The notes beneath the pieces were generated by a model, which did no database searches, was not told where the DNA came from, and saw only the letters and a program-made list of their open reading frames with translations. Below, piece after piece: positions 30,567 through 41,440 of a DNA stretch of 64,000 bases. Position 1 is the first letter of the stretch. Every line of letters begins with the position of its first letter. Where the stretch lies: positions 3,103,001-3,167,000 of the forward strand of contig CM034409.1 in assembly GCA_019925095.2 (NCBI GenBank). The letters run 5' to 3'. The stretch comes from Dendrolimus kikuchii. Taxonomy: Eukaryota > Arthropoda > Insecta > Lepidoptera > Lasiocampidae. Position numbers and translations under genes: made by a program.

Positions 30567-30895
30567 ATTGTTTTATCCGTGCAGGAATGGAGAAAGAATA
30601 CAATTTCCTGCGGCCGGGCGGCCTGTCGTAAGAGGCGACTTAACAACCCACAGCCAGGTGGTAGGGCATTTGCCCGACTGGATGGCTACCACCCCTGGTC
30701 TAAAGTATGTCGCCATATCAACCTTAAGTTGTGTTCCGGCATTAGTGACCAGGTTCCAGTCACCCTTAAGAGAGCAGCAGCGCATTTGTAGCACCTTTGG
30801 TGTTGCAAATGTCCATAGGCGATGGTAACCGCTTCCCATCAAGTGGGCCGTCTGCCTGTCTGCTGATCTCCTGCATTAAAAAAAAAAAAAAAATT
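30567..30895 (+). mobile_element. SINE-M, full length
   Basis: Complete forward copy with a long A tail at 30879-30893, one of the least diverged in the window. Confidence 0.9.
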
Positions 30896-30933
30896 GTAAT
30901 TATGCCTGTGGATAACCAGGCCGAGGGCTCAGG

Positions 30934-30978
30934 AAAAATTGTTATCTATGTGTATGATACACACAGATAACAATTTTT
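30934..30978. repeat. 45-bp near-perfect palindrome
   Basis: The 22-bp left arm begins AAAAATTGTTATCT. The right arm ends AGATAACAATTTTT. The arms pair with one mismatch around a single central G at 30956. It lies just after SINE-M. Confidence 0.9.
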
Positions 30979-31254
30979 AGGCCAGAACTATAGCGGTGTT
31001 ACCCTCACAGATAATGATGTTTCTTTCCTGTGGTCTTAATCTAGTTTTAATACTTGCCCCAGCCGTGGGATATCGGGCGTACCGTTACGCCGTACGTGTA
31101 ACTTACACGTACCATCATAATAGACCATAGAAAACAATGGGACATTGAAGTTACAGGTGTTTCTTAGTAAAACATACAACGCCCTCTGTCTCTTGCCTTC
31201 TGTGTAGAATAAATCTATAAACGGTTCGAGGTTGTACAATGCGTTTAAAAATAT
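30979..31254. other. No recognised feature
   Basis: A minus-strand frame at 31036-31266 shows no domain I can name. Confidence 0.35.
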
Positions 31255-31650
31255 GAAAAAAATCAAAGGGGATAATTATGACCAGGAGATTTCGATAATG
31301 CAATAGAATTTTTGTCTGTCTATCTGTCTGTTAAAGCATCAGGTGAAACTACTGAACGGATTTAAATGGAACTCGACATAGAGCTAGCTTATATCCTTGA
31401 GAGTAACTCGGGAACTTTTTATCCCGATAAATGACGTCGTTTTCGTGGGATAGACGAAAGTAGCGAAAAAGATGGCGCTGCGATCGCAATTTTTAAACTA
31501 CTGAACGTATATGATTGAAATTTAACATAGCTGCCTTATATCCCGAGTTGACACTTAGGAGACAAATCTCGTTATTTCCATGGAATAAACGGATCAGCAA
31601 AATAGGTGGCGCTACATTCGCGTTTTTCAATTCGCTAACAAAATACCTAT
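31255..31650 (+). repeat. Helitron-like repeat G, two units
   Basis: AAGATGGCGCTGCGATCGC and TAGGTGGCGCTACATTCGCG mark two successive units, each preceded by a GAACTTTTTATCCCG or AATCTCGTTATTTCC type block. Confidence 0.5.
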
Positions 31651-32119
31651 GTTGTCATAAACATCATCTCCTTCGTTGTATTACTTCAAACCAGGTTGGC
31701 TGCGACTCGCCTCTGTTTCGCTACGCAGTTGTGTGGACTATATGGACTTAGTTTCTTTGTTATTGTAGTGAACTTAAAACACCTAATTAAATTTGTATAT
31801 ATGTAACATAGGGCTACTATCTAGGGTTTTTCACGCGATGTAGCCGCGAAGCAAACTAGTAAGTAATAAATTAATGAAAACACTATCACCGAAAATTAAG
31901 ACTACGTTCTTAAAACTAGGTACATTAAGCATTGAACAAAGGGCGGACTTGTCGCTTAATACGGTTACTTCCAGGCAATCCCCTTAAGTAAGGAATATAT
32001 TAAAACATGACAATGGCGGTGAAGACAATAAATAATATGATCATTCAGAAATAAAGAATAAATAATAGACTTTGTTTACTATACAAACATATTATAATAC
32101 ATAGAGAATTAGCAGCTTT
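31651..32119. other. Mostly unrecognised; LINE-J trace
   Basis: GGGCGGACTTGTCGCTTAAT near 31938 is a weak reverse match to the LINE-J 3'UTR hairpin region. Nothing else. Confidence 0.35.
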
Positions 32120-32420
32120 TTTTTTTATTGGACTTGACTTTATGTTGTTGGTCCGAAGACCTTACAACTTTACCGGGGTCTTTGGGGCGAGTGCCTTCGC
32201 GAAGCGAAGGCGCTCGAGCCCGGGGGGCAACTTGCTCGAGGGAGCTCCCTAAGGAGTTTTACCTCGGCTGGACTGTTGCCATGAATGGGGAATGAATTTA
32301 ATGATGCCCACCATAGGGCGACACAAAATACTAATTGAGAACGGGCGACGGGTAATATAAAGGCGACGGGTAATATAAAGGCGACGGGTAATATAAATGA
32401 ATTAGCAGCGCTATTAGACC
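32120..32420 (-). mobile_element. Possible LINE 3' end with hairpin and 18-bp tandem repeat
   Basis: A T run at 32120 (poly(A) in reverse) is followed by GC-rich sequence holding a stem at 32189-32217 (GAGTGCCTTCGC/GCGAAGGCGCTC). Three copies of an 18-bp unit, GGCGACGGGTAATATAAA, lie at 32344-32398. The family is not identified. Confidence 0.45.
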
Positions 32421-32442
32421 TGAGATGACCAAAAATATTTTT

Positions 32443-32685
32443 TTTTTTATTTATTTTTTATTGCAGGAGTTCAGCAGACAGGCAGACGGCCCACTTGATT
32501 GAAAGCGGTTACCATCGCCTATGGACATTTGCAACACCGAAGGTGCTACAAATGCGCTGCTGCTCTCTTAAGGGTCACTGGAACCTAGTCACTAATGCCG
32601 GAACACAACTCAAGGTTGTTATGGCGACATACTTTAGACGAGGGGTGGTAGCCGGTAGTCGGGCAAGTGCCCTACCACCTGGCGT
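32443..32685 (-). mobile_element. SINE-M, head missing
   Basis: Reverse copy from the tail to CTACCACCTGGCG. The last 75 bp (head) are absent. Confidence 0.85.
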
Positions 32686-33084
32686 GTACTTGTCATTACT
32701 TAGTAACCATGATTTTAAAAGATAAATAATTAGCAAAAAAAAAAAAGCAGCCACGTGGATGTTAGTCCACGGGGAAGGGTCATTACAGCTACCCGGTACC
32801 CGACAAGACTGCCGTCCACTGCGTTGTTAACCAGTGGCCCTTGCGTAGTCCACGAATTCCCGAGTAGTTGGTCTGTGATAGAGGTCTGTCTGCGATTACT
32901 TCATGCAATGGGCCATCACCGAGTGATTTACTCGCCGTTTGCGCGTACCTTAATCCGATGCTGGTCGGGTGGCGTGTGGCTCTACAAAGCTTTAGTTGGT
33001 GAATATCATTAGGCTATGGAACCCAAAAAATATTTACAAATGAATTAGAACCTCCTCCTTTTGTTTAGTCGGTTATAAAACCAT
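32686..33084. other. No recognised feature
   Basis: An 85-codon frame at 32755-33012 has no recognised domain. AACCTCCTCCTTTTGTTTAG at 33051 resembles a common lepidopteran repeat border. Confidence 0.35.
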
Positions 33085-33345
33085 TTACATACATACATAC
33101 ATACATAACTTCACGCCAGTTCCCTTGCGGGGTAGGCACGAACAACAGAGCGCCATTTAGGCTTATTCTTACACACCTCACTTGCTTCTTTGACATTCAT
33201 AACTCTTGTCATGCACGCTCGACTGCTCTTAAGGCTCCTGACATCACCTTCTGCTAGTACACGATCAATTTGATCATGGAAGGTGTGTCGTAGCCTTCCA
33301 CGACTTCTGCATCCATCCACTTTTGCATTGTATATCAGTTTAATC
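33085..33345 (-). mobile_element. RTE-1 LINE 3' end
   Basis: TATG tail at 33085-33107 in reverse, then 69 codons in frame: VDGCRSRGRLRHTFHDQIDR to SVVRAYPARELA. Intact frame, 5'-truncated. Confidence 0.85.
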
Positions 33346-33771
33346 TGTCTAGTCGGTTATAAAACCACTTAATCGAAAAACCCGATATGAAATTCAAATT
33401 CAAGTTTTTATTGAAGTTGATATTATACGGTTCACTTCTGTCTTTCAGTTTGCACGAAGCAACAATATTATTCAATGTATTCGTTTCTTTTTACTTCTGC
33501 GTTTGTCGATCAAATTGATTCAATATGGTTGCACCGTGCAATCAAACATTCGTATAATGGGTAATAATGGATCGATGTTGAAATCCATACCGGCGTATCA
33601 GCTGCCCGTTAGTTGCCTCCAATTCTGTCATTACATAGCGGTAATTAGACCGTTGTATACACAGTACTGTAAATATGTTATATTAATGTAAGTCATGATA
33701 TGCATTTGAACCGTCTTCGATTTCAGCATAACAGAAGAATCACACAGTACAAAACGTACTCTTGATAAGCT
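33346..33771. other. No recognised feature
   Basis: AT-rich; no supported element. Confidence 0.4.
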
Positions 33772-33906
33772 ATCCTATCCGTGTAGGCAGAAGTTCGAAT
33801 ACTAATTCCATCTGCCGGGCGGCCTGTCGTAACAGACGAGAAAACAACCCACAGTCAGATGATTAAGATATTTGCCCGTATAGATGGTCACCACCCTTGG
33901 TCTAGA

Positions 33907-34453
33907 GCAGACATACTCAACCTTTTTTATGCGGGCCCCAAAGTTATTTTATGTATATGTCTTTTTTTTGATACTTGAATACACAGCAGATGGTAAGTAG
34001 TTACCTCGTTTATGGAGATTTGCAACACCAGATGTGTTTTTTTTTTATTGCAGGAGATCAGCAGACAGGCAGACGGCCCACTTGATGAAAAGCGGTTACT
34101 ATCGCCTATGGACATTTGCAACACCAAAGGTGCTACAAATGCGCTGCTGCTCTCTTAAGGGAAACTGGAACTTGGTCACTAATGCCGGAACACAACTCAA
34201 GGTTGTTATGGCGACATACTTTAGACCAGGGGTGGTAGCCATCCAGTCGGGCAAATGCCCTACCACCTGGCTGTGGGTTGTTAAGTCGCCTCTTACGACA
34301 GACCGCCCGGCCGCAGGAAATTGTATTCTTTCTCCGTTCCTGCACGGATAAAAACTATGTTACCCATGTAAATTAATTATTTTATACAACTATTATGTAT
34401 TATGTCAAGTGGGCCGCTCCAAAAGCTCGGCGGGCTGCAGGTTGAGTATAGCG
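33907..34453. mobile_element. hAT-type element, non-autonomous
   Basis: Ends CAGACATACTCAACC and GGTTGAGTATAGCG are inverted repeats. The 8-bp duplication GGTCTAGA lies at 33899-33906 and 34454-34461, as expected for hAT. No transposase is present. A later SINE-M (34035-34350) sits inside, next to an older SINE tail fragment (33961-34034). Confidence 0.85.
34035..34352 (-). mobile_element. SINE-M, full length, inside the hAT
   Basis: Complete reverse copy, little diverged, with its A tail as T-run at 34037-34046. Younger than both the hAT and the outer SINE-M. Confidence 0.9.
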
Positions 34454-34570
34454 GGTCTAGAATATGCCGCCATAACAACTTTGAGTTATGTTCCACTTCC
34501 GGCATCGTTGGCTAGGTTCCAGTCCCCCGCTTCAAGGCCGACAGCACATTGGTAGCACCTTTAGATATTA

Positions 34571-34980
34571 CAAATATACTCACAGATAATTCTTCTCTAG
34601 CTTTTATTAATATAAATATAATTCCTTTAGCCTACATCCGTTAACACATTATAATTTAAAAAAATTCAATCTAAATTACACTTTAAACCATTACCATAAA
34701 GTTCAAAATTCAATGCACGGTTACGCACAATTTCCTTTGATCTACGTATAAAAGAATACCTGCCTTAATTATATACAGCAGATACAGCTAAAATTCATTT
34801 GAAATGTCTCAGTTTTATTTAAATTGAAAATTGATACTAACGGATATAGAGAAATGTGTTTTATTTCGAATTAAATAAGGTTGAATTATATGTGTTTATC
34901 TCTTTTTAGTGTCACTTTTTCATTTCATCGAGTTTCCAAATCACAACGATTCTAAAGAAGTTTCACTTCACTTCAAAAGT
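34571..34980. mobile_element. MITE E, subfamily E2
   Basis: Starts inside the element at ATACTCACAGATAATTCTTC and ends GAAGTTTCACTTCA. The middle (CAATGCACGGTTACG, GATCTACGTATAAAAGAATA) differs from the main family and matches 48122-48470. Confidence 0.75.
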
Positions 34981-35629
34981 GCTTTCATAGTTCAGTAGCA
35001 AAATAATGAAAGCTGTAGTCGTTTCTTACTTCTACGGAACCTTCCGTCGTTCGTGGATTGTCACGCACTTGACTTATTGCGGTTGTTTACTATGACATCA
35101 TGTCAAAGTCGTTTCAATTAACGTAAAGCGCTTCCACTATAAGTGGAGTAATCGTTTGTAATATTAAATCCGAATTAATATTCACGTGCTTCACTGATGT
35201 TTATTAAGCATTCAATTACTGCTAATGTGCGTTCGAATCGTGTTACGAGAAACAAAAGCACGCAACACAGGGATCCTTGTGTATTTGACCTTGTTGACAT
35301 TAATTCCAATACAATGGCATTATTAATTGTTTGCTACATACGTTTTGATGGTAAGGGTACACCACGAGACAATTAATCGTGTTGTATCGATGTAAGTTTA
35401 CGCTTAAAGCAGAGTTTCCCAAACTTTTTTACATCGTAGACCACACGCGATGTTTTTCGATTTTGCGTAAACCCCTTACAAGCCTACTTGACTGATTTCT
35501 GTGAGCGAAACCGAATTAACCTACTATAATGAAAATAAATTTGGTGTATGTATACTTTAGATGATAGGGGTAGTTATATGAGATACTTTTTATCAGGTAA
35601 AATGGTAGTTTTCAAGAGATGTAAAAGTC
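34981..35629. other. Mostly unrecognised; hAT-like end at 35405
   Basis: GCAGAGTTTCCCAAACTTTT at 35405 looks like a hAT terminus. I could not find its partner end. The rest is AT-rich. Confidence 0.4.
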
Positions 35630-35865
35630 ATATTTTTTTTATTGCAGGAGTTCAGCAGACAGGCAGACGGCCCACTTGATGGAAAGCGGTTACCATCGCT
35701 TATGGACATTTGCAACACCAAAGGTGCTACAAATGCCCTGCTGCTCTCTTAAGGGAAACTGGAATCTGGTCACTAATGCCGGAACACAACTCAAGGTTGT
35801 TATGGCGACATACTTTAGATCAGGGGTGGTAGCCATCCAGTCGGGCAAATGCCGTACCACCTGAC
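35630..35865 (-). mobile_element. SINE-M, head missing
   Basis: Reverse copy from the A tail to GCCGTACCACCTGACG. Head lost. Confidence 0.85.
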
Positions 35866-36444
35866 GAGTGCGTTGCATTAGCGCGAGTGATGCCGCGAGG
35901 AAAAGTCTAATTTATCGTGTTTGTAAGTGTGTGTGATGAACATGTACGTTTCTAAAAATGATTTCACAAGTACGTAGTTGTATAATTTATTTATATGTAT
36001 ATAGATATCTTCACGACCAAATCTACTGTGCATGTATGTAGATTATTTCACTAATGTAAGCCGCAACAATAGTTACGATCTGACTAACATTATCGTGATG
36101 ATGCATTGTCGTGGACCAATATTTACATCTTTTCGATCCCCAATTTATTTTTATCTGACCCGTGGGGTCGATATAGACTACTTTGGTTATCAATGACTTA
36201 GAGCATATAGATAATATGCATATTGTTACAATTTGGGCCACCTGCATATTTGTAGACAAAACACATTTATTACCCGCCGGCGTTTGAGCTAATAACATTG
36301 AAACTATTTATGACTGTCTTCTTTTGTTTACTTTGTGTTTAAAAATTGTAATAAAAAAAACAGCCTATTGTGTATTGTAATCTTTTATGGCAGCCATTAG
36401 CCAGGTATGTCGAACTGATTCGCAGAATTTCGGTCGGGCAGAGA
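35866..36444. other. No recognised feature
   Basis: No supported gene or element. Confidence 0.35.
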
Positions 36445-36705
36445 TATTGTATCGGTGCAGTATAAAGCAATGGCCCAATGGAGAGATTGGCAGTCAAGCG
36501 ATAACCACAAGCGTGGCAAGACGTGTGTACATTCGGTGATCTACTTAGTGACGGACTTTGCGCGTGTTATTAAATCGTACATTACGTTTGCACTGGTTGT
36601 GTTCAGTTATATTTGTACCTGTGTTATACGTGTTTGTATAGTTCTAATAAACTCTATAATAATTCCAACGGCATTTTAATTCGAGTCCCGTACTCGTAAC
36701 AATAT
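36445..36705 (+). mobile_element. Solo LTR-like sequence
   Basis: TATA box (CAGTATAAAGCAATGG at 36459), about 190 bp transcribed-like sequence, the polyadenylation signal AATAAA at 36646, and an end TACTCGTAACA near 36700. The segment GACTTTGCGCGTGTTATTAA recurs in the reverse copy at 47465-47720. No internal gag/pol is adjacent. Confidence 0.6.
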
Positions 36706-36867
36706 CTTTCTTATCTACTTTACATAGCTATTATGGCAAAAACGGAATCCTTGTATATTCATGTCTGATTGTGAGCACCTATCCGTCTGTCTATGTATGG
36801 CTAAGTTATTGTTCTTAGGAGCTATTGGGTCTACGTATATAATATTTGGTACAATGATATTTCCTAC

Positions 36868-37034
36868 AGAAGGTGATGTCAGGAGCCTTAATACTTAATA
36901 ACAGACGAGCGTGCATGACAAGAGTTATGAATGTGAAAGAAGCAAGTGAGGTGTGTAAGAATAAGCCTAAATGGCGCTCTGTTGTTCGTGCCTACCCCGC
37001 AAGGGAACTGGCGTGAAGCTATGTATGTATGTAT
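36868..37034 (+). mobile_element. RTE-1 LINE 3' end
   Basis: AGAAGGTGATGTCAGGAGCC to GGGAACTGGCGTGAAGC, then (TATG)n. A 9-bp insertion, ACTTAATAA, breaks the reading frame near 36893. Confidence 0.85.
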
Positions 37035-37767
37035 ATTTCCTACACATGCGTACTTCTTTTAACCCCGTTATAATGTGCCTGTTAACTAGCCGACCTGTAA
37101 TAAAGATTAACATCTTTAGTGTATTCATATCTGATTACTGTGGAATAACGGAATAATTCCATAGTAAGATCAAAGCCAATATCATTAATGTACGTCCAAC
37201 AGAGAGTCCCGAAAAGGCTGATTTGATCGATAATCTCCGACAGTGGGCGGGACGTCTTGACTTAGCAATAGACGTCTTTGGATAGTTTGGAAACTATTTT
37301 CGTACATGGCCATAATCTTGATAGCGTAGGTTTGAGTGTATTGTGTATTCAGTCTAGATTCGCCAATAACCTTCATCGAACATCATTGTGAGCTTTTAAT
37401 GCGCATTATATCAGTACCAAAAGTACAGTAAATATGTAGCCCATTAATTTTCTTTCGGTTTGTAATTTGCAATTGGGTCCCGCCTACAAATAAACTTTAT
37501 GCGGATATTTAACTCAGGCTCATAATATGGTCTGTTAAACCTAAGTAGAGTTTATTTTGTTTATATTTTATTTTAATTTTGTTTTGTATTCTCAACCTTG
37601 TTATTTTAGTACATTGCCGTTAAATTGTCTATTTTACAGTGGGGTTTTTGAGTTTTTTAATTTTATTTTATTTTAGACTTAGACGTGTCCCCACTCTTAT
37701 AAACTAAAAGTTTTTAAACCATTTTATTACTCCTAATTATTTTTATTACACACACACACGTATATAG
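37035..37767. other. No recognised feature
   Basis: AT-rich; no supported element. Confidence 0.4.
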
Positions 37768-37925
37768 TGAAGTGAAACTTCTTTAAAATCATAGTCATAG
37801 ACATAGATAACACTTTATTGTTCACCAAAAGAAAAATTACAAAAATGCACAACAAGACAATAGTTACTTGGTAAAACAAAAGGCGGCCTTATCGCTAAAA
37901 GCGATCTCTTCCAGGCAACCTAAGG
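37768..37925 (-). mobile_element. MITE E end joined to LINE-J 3'UTR
   Basis: 37768-37790 reads GTGAAGTGAAACTTCTTTAA (MITE E end). 37797-37925 is a reverse LINE-J 3'UTR: ACACTTTATTGTTCACC (AATAAAGTGT in reverse), GGCGGCCTTATCGC and AAAGCGATCTCTTCCAGGCA. Confidence 0.65.
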
Positions 37926-37974
37926 TGTCTTGTAGTAGACTGCAAGACACCTCTGTCCTTCTGTCTTTCATCTA

Positions 37975-38400
37975 GAAATCTAGACCATGGTAAATAACGG
38001 AGAGTTATTTTACGAAATTTGCCATGTCAGGAGTCGAAACCGGCGCTTCAGCGTTGCAGTGAGCTCGTCAAGCAAGGGCTTAGCCTTGTAGCAGAGGGCT
38101 AATGTATACGGGGGTATAAGTTGTATCAATCATGCACTTTAGGACGTCTAGATCCAGTGGCGATCTTATAAAGTGTTTCCTCTCATCAGAACGCAGTCTC
38201 CGTTCATTGGCTGAGGTATCGATATCATACGAAAGCTCCACACGCACTCGTGCAGGCACTAGGCTCTGCAATTGGCCTTACCCCGTATTTGTGCCGCGAG
38301 TGTGTATCGCAAGAAACGACATTCCCCCTGTGTTATCAACAAAAAAGCAAGGGCTTAGTCCGCTCAAGCATAGAGGCCGTAAAATAAACTACCTCCTCTG
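37975..38400 (-). repeat. SINE-T-like pieces with intervening sequence
   Basis: CATGGTAAATAACGGAG, CATGTCAGGAGTCGAAAC and GCTTAGTCCGCTCAA resemble parts of the tRNA-derived SINE-T at 41297-41440. The frame between them (38132-38400) has no recognised domain. Confidence 0.4.
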
Positions 38401-38632
38401 CTTCTTTAAAAATATCTACCATCATTTCTATAATGAGTCTCAAACGTCCCAAAATAAGCGGTATAATCGATAAATTGAGTCGTAGGCGGAAGCGACTCCG
38501 CTTTCGAACAGCCGATGGACTTGAAGTTAACGACCTATCGAATTTGGAGATTAGTCGCCGGTTTCGCGTACTGTTATTGATTTCATGTTGGGGTTAGATT
38601 TTATCCAAATTCGCTGAACTGATAAGCGGTAT

Positions 38633-38735
38633 TTTTTTTTTATGTTTGCGTATAGGCAAACTGGCAGACGGGTCCACTTGATGGCAAGTGGCTACCGTCG
38701 CCCATGGACATCTGCAACACTGAAGAGTGTGCTAT
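38633..38735 (-). mobile_element. SINE/LINE tail related to SINE-M 3' half
   Basis: GGCAGACGGGTCCACTTGAT, GGCAAGTGGCTACCGTCGCC and GACATCTGCAACACTGAAG are a diverged version of the SINE-M 3' end. They resemble a common lepidopteran LINE tail, which may be the partner LINE end. Confidence 0.55.
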
Positions 38736-39401
38736 GATATTATATTTGTGATGTAAGGCTCTTGAATAAATATAACTTCACTCTTAAATTGACTTTTTAT
38801 TTTCACTTTAGTAAGTATCTTTTTCTCGTACAAAATGGTCTCTCCTAACTGAATTCAAAAACCGTGTCTCTTTCTACATTTTTGAATTCCCACCAATGAG
38901 AGCGAGTTTTATACACATCTCTCATTGGTTAGTCGTATCTTTACGTCCTGGCTAACATAGGCATATAGGCATTGAATAACAATAACAAAAGTAGATCATT
39001 ATGTAATTGATAAATTAAATTTAATTAAATAAATAAGAAAATTGAAATAGATATTTATATATAATTTATTTTATGATTAGAAATTATGATTTAAACATGA
39101 ATGGAAAACATAGCGTAGATCAAAAGAATGTTGTTGCTATGTTTTTCACAAGGTAGCACTTGTCAAACGTCAAAAGTCAAATGCTAAAGATTGACCTTGA
39201 ACCTGACCTACTTTTGTTTATGAATATGAATTACATTAAAATACAAGTTTTATTTATAATACGAAAGAGTCTGATAGAAATGAAAAATGAAATTCCATAA
39301 ATGTATAAACAAATAATTGAGTTGGAAAACCGAGCGTGTGGTAACCAGGATCGTGGTATATTTTAAACAAATATAAAACTACAACTAAACGTGGTAAGTG
39401 C
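38736..39401. other. AT-rich, nothing recognised
   Basis: No supported gene or element. Confidence 0.4.
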
Positions 39402-39560
39402 ATCCACTACAACACTAAGGGAGCCGACGCGTTGCCTACCTCGTTGAGACTTTAAAAATCTGTTTACGTCCCTTTTGAAGAGCCCCATATTGTAGCGCTC
39501 TGGGAAAACCGCGAGAGGGAGCTCATTCCACAGTATTTTGCGAAATTGACCATTTACATG
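39402..39560 (-). pseudogene. Jockey/CR1-like LINE C-terminus
   Basis: The minus strand encodes LWNELPLAVFPERYNMGLFK followed by RDVNRFLKSQ. The W..LP..VFP..YN...FK..VN..L pattern is the C-terminal end of Jockey and CR1-like polyproteins. Small fragment only. Confidence 0.65.
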
Positions 39561-39619
39561 CCATTTTTTTGTTATTCTACGTGACTCAAGTTTTAGAGAT
39601 TTAATACTTATAATTAAAA

Positions 39620-39790
39620 CTAGCTGTACCCGATAGACGCTATCCTGTCCTTAAAAAATAAAAATCTAGAACCCGATTGCAGCATCAGTTTCGTTCTCAT
39701 CCCTGCTCCGTGCTGTTTACGGGGTGAGGAGTGACACTGGTAGACGCCTGGTAACGAGTTTGATAACAAACACCGCGTCGTGAGAATTTT
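39620..39790 (-). mobile_element. Helitron B 3' part
   Basis: The plus strand starts CTAGCTGTACCCGATAGACG after A, then TAAAAATCTAGAACCCGATT, the reverse of the Helitron B 3' end. Confidence 0.65.
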
Positions 39791-39924
39791 ATATATTAGA
39801 CATATTTTATATTCGGCCACTTTTCATTAGCCGTAATCTCGGAAGACTTAAAAAATACTATTTAATACTTATTTTTTAACAACTGCTATATTACAAGGCA
39901 CTTCAAGTTAAACGATTTATGTAT

Positions 39925-40015
39925 TAATTTTTGGAAATAGTTGACGGTAGTGCCTCACTGCAACGCAGAGGCTCCGGGTTCGATTCCTGGTATGGTAAAT
40001 TTCGGAAAATTTGTA
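39925..40015 (+). repeat. SINE-T, tRNA-derived
   Basis: TGCCTCACTGCAACGCAGAG and a B box GGGTTCGATTCC (39975-39986) followed by TGGTATGGTAAATTTCGG. Same order as the reverse copy at 41297-41440. Not a functional tRNA. Confidence 0.6.
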
Positions 40016-40341
40016 GAGAGTCCAGACATTACCCAAAAGCACGAACCAGCTACAACAATGTTCCCAAAGTTCCACCGAACCGTTTCATTCCGATCTCACA
40101 AATTCAAGTCAATTGTTGCGTTTAGAATTTGGTAGCGATTATCGATTGATTGATTACTAACGAAATCAGGTTAACGATGGCTGCACCTGGTACCGGTTTG
40201 AGCTATTAAATATTTAGGAAGCGTTTTGAGGCTACTTTAAGGTTTTGAGCGTTCTATATTCTCCATTAAAAGCTAATCAAATTTTCAGACTGGTACACAG
40301 ACTTGATAACATTTCGAAAGCGCTTATTAATGATTAGGCAA

Positions 40342-41131
40342 TCTATACTAATATTATAAAGCTGATGAGTTTGTTTGTTTGTTTAAACGCGCTAATCTTA
40401 GGAACCGCTGGTCCGATTTGAAAAATTCTTTCAGCGTTGAATAGTAAATTTATCGAGGAAGGCTATAGGCTGTGTTATATTTTCAAAAAAATTAGGGATC
40501 CTTACTAAAAGTCTAATAATGTAACCCAAGGTGTAAAAAAATGACCCGAAAAAATCCTTACACGGCGTGCGCTGCGAAAACTATTGATTATAGAACAAAA
40601 CAATGTACTACTACTTTGCAGAACATATAATTGTCTACAAAAAATATCGCGTAACCATATATCTAACTATTCTAGTTATCTCACAATAAGTGTTTTCTTT
40701 TATTTTTTTAAATAATTAAAATGCCGTCGCTTCAAAAACTCTTTATTTTGTACCTTGGCATTAATCCTTATCAAAATAAATTACTCCATATTCAAGACGA
40801 ATTCAATACCTTTCTAGAACTTTTTGAATTATTCAATTCGGACGTTTCATTCAAAAGATATCGCGATATTTATAATGTCAGTATTAGTGTTGTAGCCAAA
40901 TATACTAATATTGTTTGATTGAACGCGCTAATCTCAGGAACTACTGGTCTGATTTGATGATGATGATTTGATTTGTCTTTCAGTGTTGGATAGCCCATTT
41001 ATCGCGGAAGGCTATAGGCTATATATCATCACGCTAATACCAATAGGAGCGGAGCACCAATGAAGAATGTTTCAAAATCGGAGGGTTTTGCAAGCATTTT
41101 TCCACGCGGACGACGTCGCGGGCACAGCTAG
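40342..41131 (+). mobile_element. Helitron A-type, long form or two joined copies
   Basis: Begins TCTATACTAATATTATAAAG after A and ends GCGGGCACAGCTAG before T. A second 5'-like block, ATACTAATATTGTTTGATTG with GCGCTAATCTCAGG, occurs at 40906. The unit is therefore either two Helitrons or one with an internal duplication. A 65-codon frame at 40721-40918 lies between, with no recognised domain. Confidence 0.75.
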
Positions 41132-41296
41132 TATAGTATAAATGAGATTGTTTTTGAATTTTGGTATTTATTTTGAAATTAATAAATAAATAAATAATCG
41201 GAAGACAAACATCATATTGTATATCCCCAAATTAAGCAAGTTACGCTTGTGATATGGCTAATATACAACGGAATATTCTGGGGCCAATGCCAGACA

Positions 41297-41440
41297 CCTA
41301 GACCACAGTAAATAATGGAGGAAAATCGTTTCCGAAGTTTAACATACCAGGAATTGAACAGGAGCCAATGCGTTGCAGTGAGGTAAGCCGTCAAAAGCTT
41401 AGCCCGCTCAACCACAAAGGCCGTCAAATTACAAACATTA
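41297..41440 (-). repeat. SINE-T, tRNA-derived
   Basis: Minus strand: GGCCTTTGTGGTTGAGCGGG (A-box-like), TTACCTCACTGCAACGCATT, a degenerate B box (TGTTCAATTCC), then AAACTTCGGAAACGATTTTC and TCCATTATTTACTGTGGTC. Confidence 0.6.

Larger units (their letters stand above)
33772..34580 (+). mobile_element. Old SINE-M split by a hAT element
   Basis: The left part is at 33772-33906 (ATCCGTGTAGGCAGAAG to CACCCTTGGTCTAGA). The right part is at 34454-34570 (GGTCTAGAATATGCCGCC to GGTAGCACCTTTAGATATTA). The two join to a normal SINE-M order once the hAT and one GGTCTAGA are removed. The copy is strongly diverged, so it is old. Confidence 0.85.

Noticed and set aside
30573..30842. Recurrent 70-110 codon frames ([20 protein letters not shown] type and the opposite-strand HRLWTFATPKVLQMRCCSLK type)
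   Set aside because: They occur on both strands of every SINE-M copy and are broken differently in each. They reflect the repeat, not a protein family.
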